From the NCBI GenBank assembly GCA_016713785.1, contig JADJOM010000002.1, positions 689,147 through 753,146 on the forward strand: 64,000 nucleotides of DNA, read 5' to 3'. Positions 50,083 through 59,082 of this stretch are shown here, piece after piece. Every line of letters starts with the position of its first letter. Position 1 is the first letter of the stretch. The stretch is from Gemmatimonadota bacterium (lineage in GTDB: Bacteria > Gemmatimonadota > Gemmatimonadetes > Gemmatimonadales > GWC2-71-9). The position numbers and the translations under genes were made by a program. The notes beneath the pieces are model-generated. The model was not told where the DNA came from and made no database searches. It saw nothing but the letters and a program-made list of their open reading frames with translations.

Positions 50083-50480
50083 TACACCTACGACGTCCTG
50101 GGGAACCTGACGGCCGTCACCCTCCCCGACAGCACCCAGATCAGTTACCTGGTGGATGGCCAGGGCCGCCGGATCGGGAAGAAAGTGAACGGGGTGCTGG
50201 TGCAGGGCAGGCTGTGGCAGGGGCAGCTGGCGCCGGTGGCGGAGCTGGACGGCAGCGGGCAGGTGGTGAGCCGGTTCGTGTACGGCACCCGGGTCAATGT
50301 GCCCGACTACATGGAGCGGGGCGGGGAGACCTACCGGCTGGTGACGAATCACCTCGGGAGCGTCGAGCTGGTGGTGAACGCCGCCACCGGGCAGGTGGTC
50401 TCATGGCGCGACTACGACGAGTGGGGCCGGGTGGTGGCGGATTCGAACCCGGACTTCCAGCCGTTTGGGTTCGCGGGGGG
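50083..50480 (+). repeat. RHS core direct repeat, lineage 1, copy 1
   Basis: Nearly identical to 51937-52334 over ~400 bp and closely similar to 53517-53880. These long direct repeats end just before the variable toxin tip, the arrangement expected for cassette exchange by homologous recombination. Confidence 0.85.
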
Positions 50481-51198
50481 GATCCAATCCCAGGATGTAG
50501 CTCTGGTGCACTTTGGAGCTCGTGACTACGACCCGCATACGGGTCGCTGGTTGACGCCAGACCCGATCGGGTTTGCCGGCGGTGACGCGAATCTGTTTTC
50601 CTACGTTGGGGATGATCCCGTCAACCGCACCGATCCGCTAGGACAAGATTGGCTCACGATCGCGGCAAATGTCTCGGCGGGCTTCGGAGACATTATCAGT
50701 CTGGGCCTAACCAAGGACTTCAGAGAGTTCTTCGGATACGACAACGTCATTGATTACTGTGGGGGCATCTATGGCTTGGGAGAGGCCGCTGGTATCGGGA
50801 CATCGCTGCTTCTCGGTGGGGCGAGTGCAGCGGAGAATGCCCTGCGGATGGGCGGAGCCAGGGGCGACATCCTGAAGCGGTTGGGCAGGGGACTCGGGCG
50901 CTTCATCGTTGACAACCGCACTTTCCCCACCGTAAGTGAGCAGTACTGGAGAGGACGGGGTGCAGGTGGCATGCACCTTCATCACTGGTTCCTGCCGAAA
51001 CGGGTAAAGCCGATCAACGCCGGATGGAACCTCTTCGCAATCCCCGGAACGCTGAACAGCTTCATGAACGGTACCGGGCTCCTGGCCCACGCGGCAGAAT
51101 GGGGCATCAAGCTGGGAGTGCCTTCGCTCGTCGCTGGCTGGGCTGCACAAGGGGCCTCCTATGGTAGCGAGAGGGATAGCAGATGCCAATGCGAGTGA
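50152..51198 (+). CDS. Truncated RHS core fused to a putative HNH/treble-clef nuclease tip (toxin module 1)
   Basis: 348 residues from the first available start (GTG 50152). Residues 1-160 are the end of an RHS core (YD repeats, FQPFGFAGG, RDYDPHTGRW, hyperconserved NRTDPLG ending near 164). Residues 165-348 are a unique tip with hydrophobic segments followed by MHLHHWFLPKRVKPINAGWN and LNSFMNG. The His-His-Trp then GWN pattern resembles HNH/EndoVII-type RHS nuclease tips. No secretion signal or N-terminal RHS part is present, so it may be silent until recombined. DNA of the tip is clearly less GC-rich than the core. Immunity gene overlaps its end. Confidence 0.75.
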   Translation: MDGQGRRIGKKVNGVLVQGRLWQGQLAPVAELDGSGQVVSRFVYGTRVNVPDYMERGGETYRLVTNHLGSVELVVNAATGQVVSWRDYDEWGRVVADSNPDFQPFGFAGGIQSQDVALVHFGARDYDPHTGRWLTPDPIGFAGGDANLFSYVGDDPVNRTDPLGQDWLTIAANVSAGFGDIISLGLTKDFREFFGYDNVIDYCGGIYGLGEAAGIGTSLLLGGASAAENALRMGGARGDILKRLGRGLGRFIVDNRTFPTVSEQYWRGRGAGGMHLHHWFLPKRVKPINAGWNLFAIPGTLNSFMNGTGLLAHAAEWGIKLGVPSLVAGWAAQGASYGSERDSRCQCE

Positions 51199-51629
51199 AT
51201 GGATGTGACTTGACAGTCACAGTGAATGGCGCCACCGCGCATGCGGAAACAACAACAGGGGTGCTCGACGAAGTATCGAGGGCCGTGAGCGCCGGTGGTA
51301 ACGCCTCGGCAGCGGTCATGCTGCCGTCGCGCGACGGTGCGTTTACCCGCAGAGTGTATCGGGTGCTCGGGGTAACGGCACCGGTGCCCGAGCGCCGGCT
51401 CTCCGTGTTCTCAGACGGCAGCCTGGTCCTGGTGACCTACGAAGACGATGATCACGAGTGGGTGATTGAAGGAGCGCCCCGACCCGGAACGGTTCAGCTC
51501 CGCACCCGCAGAGGCGAGCCCTTCGCAGTCCCCGCATCGGACTGTACGAGCCCAGAGCAGGCCTTGGATGCGGTGAGGGAATTCCTCGCCACGGGGAAGC
51601 GGCCCTCTGGGCGGTGGAGGCGGTCGTAG
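51183..51629 (+). CDS. Putative immunity protein, Imm1-like (module 1)
   Basis: 148 residues, starting inside the end of the toxin ORF (16-nt overlap). A long antiparallel beta-region is followed by SPEQALDAVREFLATGKRPSG, the Imm1-type C-terminal motif (AxxFxxTGxRP). Position and overlap are typical for a cognate immunity gene; neutralisation of the module 1 tip is inferred. Confidence 0.65.
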   Translation: MPMRVNGCDLTVTVNGATAHAETTTGVLDEVSRAVSAGGNASAAVMLPSRDGAFTRRVYRVLGVTAPVPERRLSVFSDGSLVLVTYEDDDHEWVIEGAPRPGTVQLRTRRGEPFAVPASDCTSPEQALDAVREFLATGKRPSGRWRRS

Positions 51630-51641
51630 TTGAGGTTGGCT

Positions 51642-52450
51642 GATGAGACGTCTTACCAGGCCGACTACACCCGCCAGACGGGGGGGGGCACGACCACCTG
51701 GGACTACGACTACTCCGCCTCGGGCCGCCTCTTCCGGGTGGTCCGGGACAGCGCCGACACCACGGTCTACAGCTATGATGCGAACGGCAACCGGATCCAG
51801 GTCGTCTCCCCCCTCGGCACCGTCACCGGCACCTACGACGGCGAGGACCGGCTGCAGACCTACGGCGGCGCGGACTAGACCTACAACAACGCCGGCCAGC
51901 TCACCCAGAGGGACGCCGGCGGCCAGATCACGAGCTACACCTACGACGTGCTGGGGAACCTGACGGCCGTCACCCTCCCCGACAGCACCCAGATCAGTTA
52001 CCTGGTGGATGGCCAGGGCCGCCGGATCGGGAAGAAAGTGAACGGGGTGCTGGTGCAGGGCTGGCTGTGGCAGGGGCAGCTGGCGCCGGTGGCGGAGCTG
52101 GACGGCAGCGGGCAGGTGGTGAGCCGGTTCGTGTACGGCACCCGGGTCAATGTGCCCGACTACATGGAGCGGGGCGGGGAGACCTACCGGCTGGTGACGA
52201 ATCACCTAGGCAGCGTGGAACTGGTGGTGAACGCCACCACCGGGCAGGTGGTCTCGTGGCGGGACTACGATGAGTGGGGCCGGGTGGTGGCGGATTCGAA
52301 CCCGGACTTCCAACCGTTCGGGTTTGCGGGGGGGCTGTACGACGGGGCGACGGGGTTGGTGCGGTTTGGGGCGCGGGACTACGATGCCGGTCGCCGGCCG
52401 ATGGACCAGCCAAGACCCGCCCGGCATCGAGGGCGGGGTCAACCTCTTTT
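51642..52450 (+). pseudogene. RHS core fragment of module 2 (amber-interrupted, frameshifted)
   Basis: An RHS reading frame from YQADYTRQTGG to FGARDYDA, starting abruptly after the module 1 immunity gene. It is interrupted by TAG 51876-51878 (YGGAD then stop then TYNNAGQL; neighbouring copies show the ancestral codons). It is frameshifted near 52385: GRWTSQDPPGIEGGVNLF, the true end of the core, lies in another frame and itself ends in TGA. An unreadable join leads to the tip at 52586. Confidence 0.8.
51937..52334 (+). repeat. RHS core direct repeat, lineage 1, copy 2
   Basis: Second copy of the ~400-bp core (see 50083-50480); only scattered substitutions separate the two. Confidence 0.85.
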
Positions 52451-52585
52451 GACTAGGCGCATTCGGCGATCCCCGTCAACCGCGTTGACCCGACTGGGCG
52501 TTTCTGGCATTCTCTTGGGGCGGTCCTCGGTGCTGGGCGACCTGGGCCCTTCCAGCTCGCACTAAACGGTTTCAACTTCGCGTGC

Positions 52586-52993
52586 GTGGATTGGGGAGAT
52601 GTCGCGATGGGCGGGATTGCTGGTGCGCTCGGTAGCGGACTGCTCGCTGGCGCGGGCAAGCTGAGCAAGTCGACAAAGTACGCAAGGGCGTTGAAGGAGT
52701 ATCGGCTGGCACACAACATTCCCGGCCGTTCAAGTCCGTTGTATCAAGAGGTTCATCATTGGTTCTTCGAGGCTAACGGGTTCATCGGGAAGCATGTGCC
52801 AGAGGTGATCAAGAATCAGCCGTGGAACTTCAACGCGATTCCGAAGGGGATCCATGACATGATCAGCCTCAGGCAGTTCAATCTCTTGGAGCGATGGCTT
52901 CATGGCACGCCTGGGTGGGCGAAAGGGTTGGAACTGTCTGGCGCCGGGGCAATCACTGCTGGAGCCCTTGAGGGAGATAACTGCGGATGTTGA
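52586..52993 (+). CDS. Orphan RHS toxin tip, putative HNH-type nuclease (module 2)
   Basis: 135 residues from GTG 52586; the frame is open a little further upstream (FQLALNGFNFACVDWGD) toward the decayed core. A glycine-rich hydrophobic helix (AMGGIAGALGSGLLAGAG) precedes QEVHHWFFEANG, NQPWNFNAIPKGIHDM and WLHG. The HHWF and WN motifs parallel those of module 1, so both tips probably belong to one nuclease superfamily while differing elsewhere. Lower GC than the core. Probably not expressed in the present broken state. Confidence 0.65.
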   Translation: MDWGDVAMGGIAGALGSGLLAGAGKLSKSTKYARALKEYRLAHNIPGRSSPLYQEVHHWFFEANGFIGKHVPEVIKNQPWNFNAIPKGIHDMISLRQFNLLERWLHGTPGWAKGLELSGAGAITAGALEGDNCGC

Positions 52994-53421
52994 CATTCCC
53001 GTGTCTTGCCTTCGTGTTCTCGGGTCGCAGCGTTGTTGTGGCTAGAGACAAGACGTTTTTCGAGACTAGCACGAGTTCGCAGGTCCGGGCGGGCTTCTGG
53101 CGGGTACCATTCCGTATTGTGGATGTCGACTTGCGGGAATTCGAAGCGAGGGAGCTACTCATTCTTGGAGGCCGAGGGCGTTGGTGGGGGTGGCGGCTGT
53201 CGCTCAACCGTGAGATTCGGATTCGGCTTGACTTCGCACCGTGCGGGCCGACCTCCCTCCAGCAGGTCAAGGCGATGACCGCTGCGGCGATCATCAATGA
53301 TCCCACCGGGATGTGGCTCGGTGGTGATCGAAGCCCGGAGGAGTTGGTCGAGGTAGTAGAAAGGAGCGATTCAATCAGGGGGTTGATTCAGGAACTGGCC
53401 TGGCCGCCGCTCTCATTGTAA
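52987..53421 (+). CDS. Putative immunity protein of module 2
   Basis: 144 residues, ATG 52987 overlapping the toxin stop by 7 nt. A soluble protein with beta-strands (RAGFWRVPFRIVDVDL) then helices (SLQQVKAMTAAAIINDP, SPEELVEVVERSDSIRGLIQE). No family is recognised with certainty. The assignment rests on position, overlap and size. Confidence 0.55.
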   Translation: MLTFPCLAFVFSGRSVVVARDKTFFETSTSSQVRAGFWRVPFRIVDVDLREFEARELLILGGRGRWWGWRLSLNREIRIRLDFAPCGPTSLQQVKAMTAAAIINDPTGMWLGGDRSPEELVEVVERSDSIRGLIQELAWPPLSL

Positions 53422-53465
53422 GAGTCAGCCGCCCAGGCACATCATGACCTAGGCCCCGAGGCACA

Positions 53466-53880
53466 CCTACAACAACGCCGGCCAGCTCACCCAGAAGGAC
53501 GCCGGTGGCCAGGTCACGAGCTACACCTACGACGTCCTGGGGAACCTGACGGCCGTCACCCTCCCCGACAGCACCCAGATCAGCTACCTGGTGGATGGCC
53601 AGGGCCGCCGGATCGGGAAGAAAGGGAACGGGGTGCTGGTGCAGGGCTGGCTGTGGCAGGGGCAGCTGGCGCCGGTGGCGGAGCTGGACGGCAGCGGGCA
53701 GGTGGTGAGCCGGTTCGTGTACGGCACCCGGGTGAACGTGCCGGATTACCTGGAGCGCGGGGCGAGACCTACCGGCTGGTGACCAACCACCTCGGGGAGC
53801 GTCGCCCTGGTGGTCAACGCCAGCACCGGCCAGGTGGTCTCATGGCGGGACTATGACGAGTGGGGCCGGGTGGTGGCCGA
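53466..53880 (+). pseudogene. RHS core fragment of module 3 (frameshifted, truncated)
   Basis: Third copy of lineage 1 (TYNNAGQLTQKDAGGQVTSY to RDYDEWGRVVA). At least two indels, near 53760 and 53795, throw PDYLERG, TYRLVTNHLG and ALVVNASTGQVVS into successive frames. The core stops at VVA without FQPFGFAGG or a DPxG motif and joins directly to the next tip, an illegitimate junction. Confidence 0.8.
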
Positions 53881-54326
53881 GTGGGCTATGGATCGAGACG
53901 GGATTGGACCTCGCGTCGCTAGCACTTAGTCTGAGAGACTACGCATGTCGCCCTTCACTCCTAAACGGGTTCTGGGTAGGCTTGGACCTCATAAGTGCGC
54001 TGATTCCGATTCTCCCTGCCCTCGGCCTCCTCCGGCACGGGGACGACGTCGCCGATCTGGCGAGGCGAATGACACCGGACCAGCGAGCCCTGAAGGACCT
54101 CGTGGATGAGGTTACCCACGGCGGGAGGAAGCCGCTGAGCGTTGAGGATGCTGAGACGGTTCTCGACTGGGCCGAGGAAGTGGACTATCCTGGCCTGCGG
54201 GCCGGTCCAGGGGATGTCGCCAATCCATCGAACTGGACTGCGAATCCCGTTCCGCACATCCATATCCCGGGAGCAGGACGCGGTGGCCATGTGCCGGTTC
54301 AGCCAGGCGTGACGCCAAGGCCATGA
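53853..54326 (+). CDS. Orphan toxin tip of module 3
   Basis: 157 codons from ATG 53853, of which the first ~12 are out-of-frame RHS sequence. A hydrophobic segment (FWVGLDLISALIPILPALGLL) precedes a helical/beta tip with DLVDEVTHGGRKPLSVEDAE and a C-terminus PHIHIPGAGRGGHVPV. His-rich HIHIP/GHVPV endings of this kind occur in other polymorphic toxin tips. Catalytic class not assigned. Probably a non-expressed remnant. Confidence 0.55.
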   Translation: MTSGAGWWPSGLWIETGLDLASLALSLRDYACRPSLLNGFWVGLDLISALIPILPALGLLRHGDDVADLARRMTPDQRALKDLVDEVTHGGRKPLSVEDAETVLDWAEEVDYPGLRAGPGDVANPSNWTANPVPHIHIPGAGRGGHVPVQPGVTPRP

Positions 54327-54420
54327 ATGGGACCCCGGTTGTCAATGGGTTCTTGGTCGTTCGCAAGCCAGCTCAGGCATTCGATGAGACTGGTCGAGGG
54401 GCTTTCACGTCTCGGCCCCC

Positions 54421-54987
54421 ATGCCACGGGGGTCTCTGTTACGCGGGGTGGACCGATTGGCCTGGTTTGACGTGGATGAGGAGCACTATGGGGGGGGGCT
54501 GCCGGTGGACGTCTCGGCGGCAAGAGAGCGTGCGCGTTCGCATGACACGGACGATATCGGGTTACCCCTCTGCAGGACCATCAAGGACACCGCTCTCCTG
54601 TTGGCTTGGAGCAATCGAAGGGCCAATAGAAACGAAGTCATCGCGGTACGTGCGGATGCGCTCGATGAGATCAAGGGACAGATTGAGGTCCCGAGACTCG
54701 CACTCGACTGGATCGGCGTCGACGTCGTCGCGGCCGGGCTTGGCTCGCTCTTGCTGGTTGCGTACTACCGGCCAGACCTCTTTTCCGGCTGGCCCGAACG
54801 CTTCGGAGGCTCCGGCCTAGCCGCAAGCCGACTTCAGGCGGAGGAGTTCACCGCAGTGTATCGACGGCTCGCTGACTATGGATCCGTCGAGGACCTCGAC
54901 GAGTCCTTAGGCGCACCGATGGTCATCGATGTCGCGCGGGTGGACCTCCCGGTTCGACCTGGAGTTGATAGGAGTCGGCTTGTGTGA
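54421..54987 (+). CDS. Putative immunity protein of module 3
   Basis: 188 residues: WFDVDEEHYGGGLPVDVSAA, then a helical part with RLALDWIGVDVVAAGLGSLLLVAYY and a charged C-terminal half. The true start may lie further upstream: MRLVEGLSRLGPHATGVSVTR, from ATG 54384, is in another frame, which suggests a frameshift near 54450-54470. No family is recognised. Assigned by position after a toxin tip. Confidence 0.45.
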   Translation: MPRGSLLRGVDRLAWFDVDEEHYGGGLPVDVSAARERARSHDTDDIGLPLCRTIKDTALLLAWSNRRANRNEVIAVRADALDEIKGQIEVPRLALDWIGVDVVAAGLGSLLLVAYYRPDLFSGWPERFGGSGLAASRLQAEEFTAVYRRLADYGSVEDLDESLGAPMVIDVARVDLPVRPGVDRSRLV

Positions 54988-55051
54988 ACCTACCTGTTAC
55001 TCCCCTGAGCCCACCGTCGTTGGTGTTTGGCCCGCCGCCACCGAGTTGACT

Positions 55052-55557
55052 GTGACCAACGCCTACTCCTACGAGGCCGTCGATGGCGCCGGCCAGAAGC
55101 GCCGGGGCTTGGAGGCCGCCATGAACTCAGCGGCGGTACACGCCACCCTCGAAGCGCGAGGACTGATCGTGCTGGCGCTGCAGGAAGCCGACGCAACCCT
55201 CCCGGCGGCCCCGGCACCCGGACCGCCCCCCCCTGGCAGCGGCTCGCGCGATGTCCTTGAGGCCACCCGCGCCCTCGCCGCCCTCCTCCCCGCCGGCCTG
55301 CCACTCGCCCGGGCGCTCCACGCCGCGGCCGAGGTGGCGGGCCCCGGTGGGGGCGGCCCTGCGGGAGGTGCAGGCCCGCGTGGAGCGCGGGGGTGGACGT
55401 GCGGGTCTCGACCATCCCGACGCTCCACGGCGAGAGCGTGGTCCTCCGGCTGCTCCGCGAGGAGGGCCGCCGGGGGTCGCTGAGGGAAGACGGGCTGCGG
55501 CAGGTGCGGGCCGGAGTCACCACGGTGGAAGAGGTGCTGCGGGTAACGCAGGGGTAG
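55052..55557 (+). pseudogene. Mosaic remnant of type II secretion genes gspF and gspE
   Basis: GTG 55052 opens a GspF N-terminus (MTNAYSYEAVDGAGQKRRGL, ALEEAD-like continuation, then ATRALAALLPAGLPLARALH). It shifts frame (PVGAALREVQARVERGG), then at 55393 joins an in-frame piece of GspE (VDVRVSTIPTLHGESVVLRL). A large deletion follows, then the GspE C-terminus (SLREDGLRQVRAGVTTVEEV). Order F before E and the in-frame internal joint show rearrangement, not simple decay. Confidence 0.8.
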
Positions 55558-55569
55558 AGGCGCGGAGCG

Positions 55570-55594
55570 ACGGACCGACCTTCCATCGGTCCGT
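55570..55594 (+). terminator. Terminator-like hairpin after the gsp remnant
   Basis: 9-bp perfect stem ACGGACCGA/TCGGTCCGT with a 7-nt loop, then CGTTCCC. Probably the native end of the former gspE gene. Confidence 0.55.
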
Positions 55595-55613
55595 CGTTCC
55601 CACGCTTCGCCGT

Positions 55614-56300
55614 TCACTCACGCCGCCGGCGCCGCGGCCCCGGATCGCCATCCCCCCCCCGGGTGTCCCGCACCGGCCACGGCACGTTCCGCGCGCTCTC
55701 CCACCCGGCCAGCTTCTCGGGGTCATTCCGGAAGCGGAACTGGTTCATCCCATCCAGCTGCTTGAGCAGCGCCGTGATCTGGGCCGCCACCTCGTCCAGC
55801 TCCGCGGTGGCCTCGACATGCGCCCGGGTCCCCGCGTTCGACTGCTCCACCGAGGCATCATACCGGTCCAGCTGCGCGCCCAGCTCCTCCAGCAGCCCCT
55901 CCGGCAGCCCGTGCTGCAGGAAGGCCTCCCGCCGTGCCACCGCCTCCTCCAGCATCCGGCGCGCGGCCGCCCGGAACGTCTGGTGCTTGGTCTTGCCCTT
56001 CGGCATCCGATACAGTCCGCGCAACTCCGGGTGCTCGTGCGCCACGACCTCGGCCACGCGCGCCAGCGGCCGGAGCAGGTTGGCGCGAAGGCCCTCGCGC
56101 AGCGTGGCGCGATGGCTGGTCGCGGACTTGGCCGCCGCCCGACCGGCCAGCTGCTGCCGGATCAGCTCCTCCGCCCGCGCCACCATCGTGGCCAGCGCGG
56201 TCACCACGGCGATCTCCGCCGCGACGAGGAACGGGTACTGACGCAGGAACCCCAGGCCGCGGGTGGCCGCGTCGACGGTCCTGCCGATCATGCCGTTCAT
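55614..56300 (-). CDS. Conserved hypothetical helical protein
   Basis: 228 residues. An N-terminal hydrophobic segment (FLRQYPFLVAAEIAVVTALATMV) could be a membrane anchor. Then come helices with TFRAAARRMLEEAVARREAF and LPEGLLEELGAQLDRYDASV and a conserved-looking GMNQFRFRNDPEKLAGWESA, and a basic/Pro tail. No family name. It is intact and GC-rich in the middle of the decayed island, which suggests it is still under selection. Confidence 0.65.
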   Translation of the reverse strand: MNGMIGRTVDAATRGLGFLRQYPFLVAAEIAVVTALATMVARAEELIRQQLAGRAAAKSATSHRATLREGLRANLLRPLARVAEVVAHEHPELRGLYRMPKGKTKHQTFRAAARRMLEEAVARREAFLQHGLPEGLLEELGAQLDRYDASVEQSNAGTRAHVEATAELDEVAAQITALLKQLDGMNQFRFRNDPEKLAGWESARNVPWPVRDTRGGDGDPGPRRRRRE

Positions 56301-56547
56301 ACGACGCTCCTTTCGTGACTTCCTGGGCCCGGACCGACGGTCGGGTCACCCCCGGGCAACGACCTGCGGATGGGCAGTGGGGTCGCGCGGTCCCGACCGG
56401 CGGCGCGATCCGGGAGGCCGCTCACGCGAACTCCGTGCCAGTGCGTGTCCCCGGTCACATCCTTCGTCAGGCAGTGCCCCTCGCCCGACGCAGGATCATC
56501 GCGGTGATCCGGACCTTGCACGCGGCCACGGCCGGCATGCCCAGCGC

Positions 56548-56808
56548 ATGATCCGGGTGCCCCCTGGGCGCGCCCCGCTGCGCCCTCGCCCAGGGGAGTT
56601 CTCCCCCGCCTCATGTCCCGCGCCCCCGCGTCATCTCTTCCATTCCCAACGCTTTCCGCGCCTGCCCCCGGCGATGATCCGCCCGCCACCATCCATGATC
56701 CCGTGGCACCGCCACCCACGGCCCCCCGCGCGATCCATGATCCGATACGGCCTCCCCCGCTGCCTCCCCGCCCACGCCACGCGCCGGCCCCTCCGCCGCC
56801 CATGATCC
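56548..56808. repeat. Five ATGATCC motifs, first intervals multiples of 21 bp
   Basis: ATGATCC starts at 56548, 56674, 56695, 56737 and 56802 (intervals 126, 21, 42, 65). Three of them are CCATGATCC. The segment 56301-56942 otherwise has no supportable gene and lies upstream of the minus-strand gene starting at 56300. Possible phased binding sites, or a relic of a 7-codon repeat. Confidence 0.4.
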
Positions 56809-56942
56809 GGTGCTCACCGCCCGCCGGTACTGCCCCCTGTCCACGCGTGCCCGCACCCCTCGGAGTGTCCACGGCTGCGGACACCACCGTCCGCGAATGA
56901 GGACGCCGGGGTGGCCCCGACTCCCCCCGATGCCGGCTTAAG

Positions 56943-58427
56943 GTGATCTGGGCCGGCCTGCTCCGGGACAGCGTCCAGGTGGCCTACGACAGCGCCTTCC
57001 GGGTCAAGACCCAGACGGTCCACGGCAGCAGCACCGTGAGCTTCAGCTACGATCGCGACGGGCTGCTGGTGGGGGCGGGGGCCCTGCGGCTGGGGCGGAG
57101 CGCCACCCACGGCCTGCTCCTGGCCGATACCCTGGGCCCCGTCCGGGGAAGCGACAGCTACACCACCCGCGACTCGCTCGACGGAACGCTGCACCAGGCC
57201 TTCGCCTACGACTCCAACGGCAACCGCACCAGCCTCACCACCGCCCTGGGGACGGTCAGCTCCAGCTACGACGCCCAGGACCGGCTCACCCGGAGCGCCA
57301 CCAGCGGCGGGGTGGTGACGCTCTACGCCTACGGCTCGAACGGGGAACTCCAGACCAAGACCGACTCCGCCACCGGCGCCCAGACCCGCTACCAGTACGA
57401 CGCCCTGGGCAACCTCCTCACGGTGGTACTGCCGACCGGCGACAGCGTCGAGTACCTGATCGACGGCCAGAACCGCCGCGTCGGGCGGAAGCTCAACGGG
57501 GCGGTGACCCACCGCTGGCTGTACCAGAACCAGCTCAACCCCATCGCGGAGCTCGACAGCACCGGCGCCATGGTGAGCCGCTTCGTCTACGGCAGCCGGG
57601 GCAACGTGCCGGACTACCTGGTCCGGGGCGGGGCGGTGTATCGTCTGGTGACCGACCATTTGGGGAGCGTCCGGGCGGTGGTGGACACCGCCACCGGCGC
57701 GGTGGCGCAGTGGACCGCCTACGACGCCTGGGGCAACGTCCTCGCGGACAGTGGGGCGGGCTTCCAGCCGTTCGGGTTCGCGGGCGGGCTCACGGACAGT
57801 GCGACGGGGTTGGTGCGGTTCGGGGCGCGGGACTATGATCCCGCGGTGGGGCGGTGGACGGCCAAGGATCCCATTGGTCTGCTTCCCCCGGACCTCGCCC
57901 TGTACGCGCATGTTGGCAGTGACCCGGTGAACCGGATTGACCCGACCGGTTTGTCGTGGTTCCTCCCGCGAGATGGTGAAGCCGCTCTCAACTACTACCG
58001 CTCGGTCTTTTGTGATCCATCGGCCTCGGGTCTGCAGCGCGCGGCGGCGTTGGGCGGAGGGCTATTCGCGGCGCTGTGGACGCCGGATACGTGGTGGAAG
58101 ACCAGCCTTGCCCTTGGTGGTGGGTGGGTTGCCGGTGAGCTTAGCGCGGCCAGATCGGCCACGTCATTCTTCGAGGGCACCAGCTACTCACCCGAGGTCC
58201 TGGCAAAGAACCTCAGGGACCCCATCCAACATGGCTTCAGCGAGAGCGTGCATGCGTTTGAGTCAGCCGGTCGGGTATCAACGTTCATTGGAGGTGATGG
58301 CGCCGCCTACACGAGCCTGGAAATCCCCGGTGGACTCCGTGTGGGTGGACGGGCGATAGAGGGAGTGTTCCAGTTCTACAAGGATTTCAATGGGGTCATC
58401 ACCCACCGCTATTTCAACCCCTTCTGA
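56943..58427 (+). CDS. Truncated RHS core (lineage 2) with intact C-terminal toxin tip (module 4)
   Basis: 494 residues from GTG 56943, where the sequence joins abruptly to non-RHS DNA. Residues 1-~340 are YD-repeat core ending in NRIDPTG. Compared with module 5 it lacks 177 bp (59 codons, in frame) near 57166. The ~160-residue tip reads FFEGTSYSPEVLAKNL, FSESVHAFESAGRVSTFIGG and FQFYKDFNGVITHRYFNPF, a pattern I have seen in other RHS and polymorphic toxin tips. The reading frame is complete through the tip, but there is no signal or N-terminal RHS domain. Confidence 0.78.
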   Translation: MIWAGLLRDSVQVAYDSAFRVKTQTVHGSSTVSFSYDRDGLLVGAGALRLGRSATHGLLLADTLGPVRGSDSYTTRDSLDGTLHQAFAYDSNGNRTSLTTALGTVSSSYDAQDRLTRSATSGGVVTLYAYGSNGELQTKTDSATGAQTRYQYDALGNLLTVVLPTGDSVEYLIDGQNRRVGRKLNGAVTHRWLYQNQLNPIAELDSTGAMVSRFVYGSRGNVPDYLVRGGAVYRLVTDHLGSVRAVVDTATGAVAQWTAYDAWGNVLADSGAGFQPFGFAGGLTDSATGLVRFGARDYDPAVGRWTAKDPIGLLPPDLALYAHVGSDPVNRIDPTGLSWFLPRDGEAALNYYRSVFCDPSASGLQRAAALGGGLFAALWTPDTWWKTSLALGGGWVAGELSAARSATSFFEGTSYSPEVLAKNLRDPIQHGFSESVHAFESAGRVSTFIGGDGAAYTSLEIPGGLRVGGRAIEGVFQFYKDFNGVITHRYFNPF

Positions 58428-58440
58428 GAGGGTCGGCACC

Positions 58441-59013
58441 GTGGTCCGGCAACTGTGGGCGTTTCCCAAGAGCTTCGACGCCGCACCAGCCTCACTTCCC
58501 AGCGGTGCGGTCGACGAGCCAAGGTACTACTTCCTGGCGGGTCCAGTGCGACCGGGCACGATGGGATGATCGTGCGCGTCTCGCCGGTCGGGGGTAGGTC
58601 CTGGCTTGGCGTGTTCGCGTTCGGATCACCAACCGGAGATGCCTTGGACTTGGTGGCCAGTACCCTCATCTGCACAGGCTATTGGTTGTGTCCAAGGGAT
58701 TGGCGGTCGCTGTTCGCACTGACATGCCCCGCGACTGGTTCGAGGTTCCCATCTCCCCGGTTTGTGAGGTCCTCCCTGCTCCGGAGCAGAAAGTCCTTGT
58801 GTTGACAGGGTACACCCAACTGGCTGGATTGGGCGAGCAGGGGATACGTTGGGTCAGCGAACGAGTCTCAATCGACGGAATCGCATCTTGGGCATCCGAG
58901 GGAACCACCTCGCCGGTGAGGCTTCCGATCCTACTGGTGGGACCGTCGTACCGTTCTCCGTCGACCTGGCTACTGGCAGGCACCAGGGTGGCTCGGGTGG
59001 GCGGTATCAGTAG
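58441..59013 (+). pseudogene. Broken immunity gene of module 4
   Basis: One protein can be followed through at least four frames: VRQLWAFPKSFDAAPASLP, YYFLAGPVRPGTMG, MIVRVSPVGGRSWLGVFAFG, LLVVSKGLAVAVRTDMPRDW, VSERVSIDGIA, then GTVVPFSVDLATGRHQGG before a stop at 59011. The latter part (WxSxxxSxDGI ... FxVDLxTGxxxGG) is typical of a group of immunity-like proteins found after RHS tips. At least three indels make it non-functional, so module 4's toxin tip lacks a working local partner. Confidence 0.7.
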
Positions 59014-59082
59014 GGCATGGATTGGGGTACCTGACATCACGTAGGCATCGCCCCATCCGCAGCATCCGATTAGGACGAGCAA

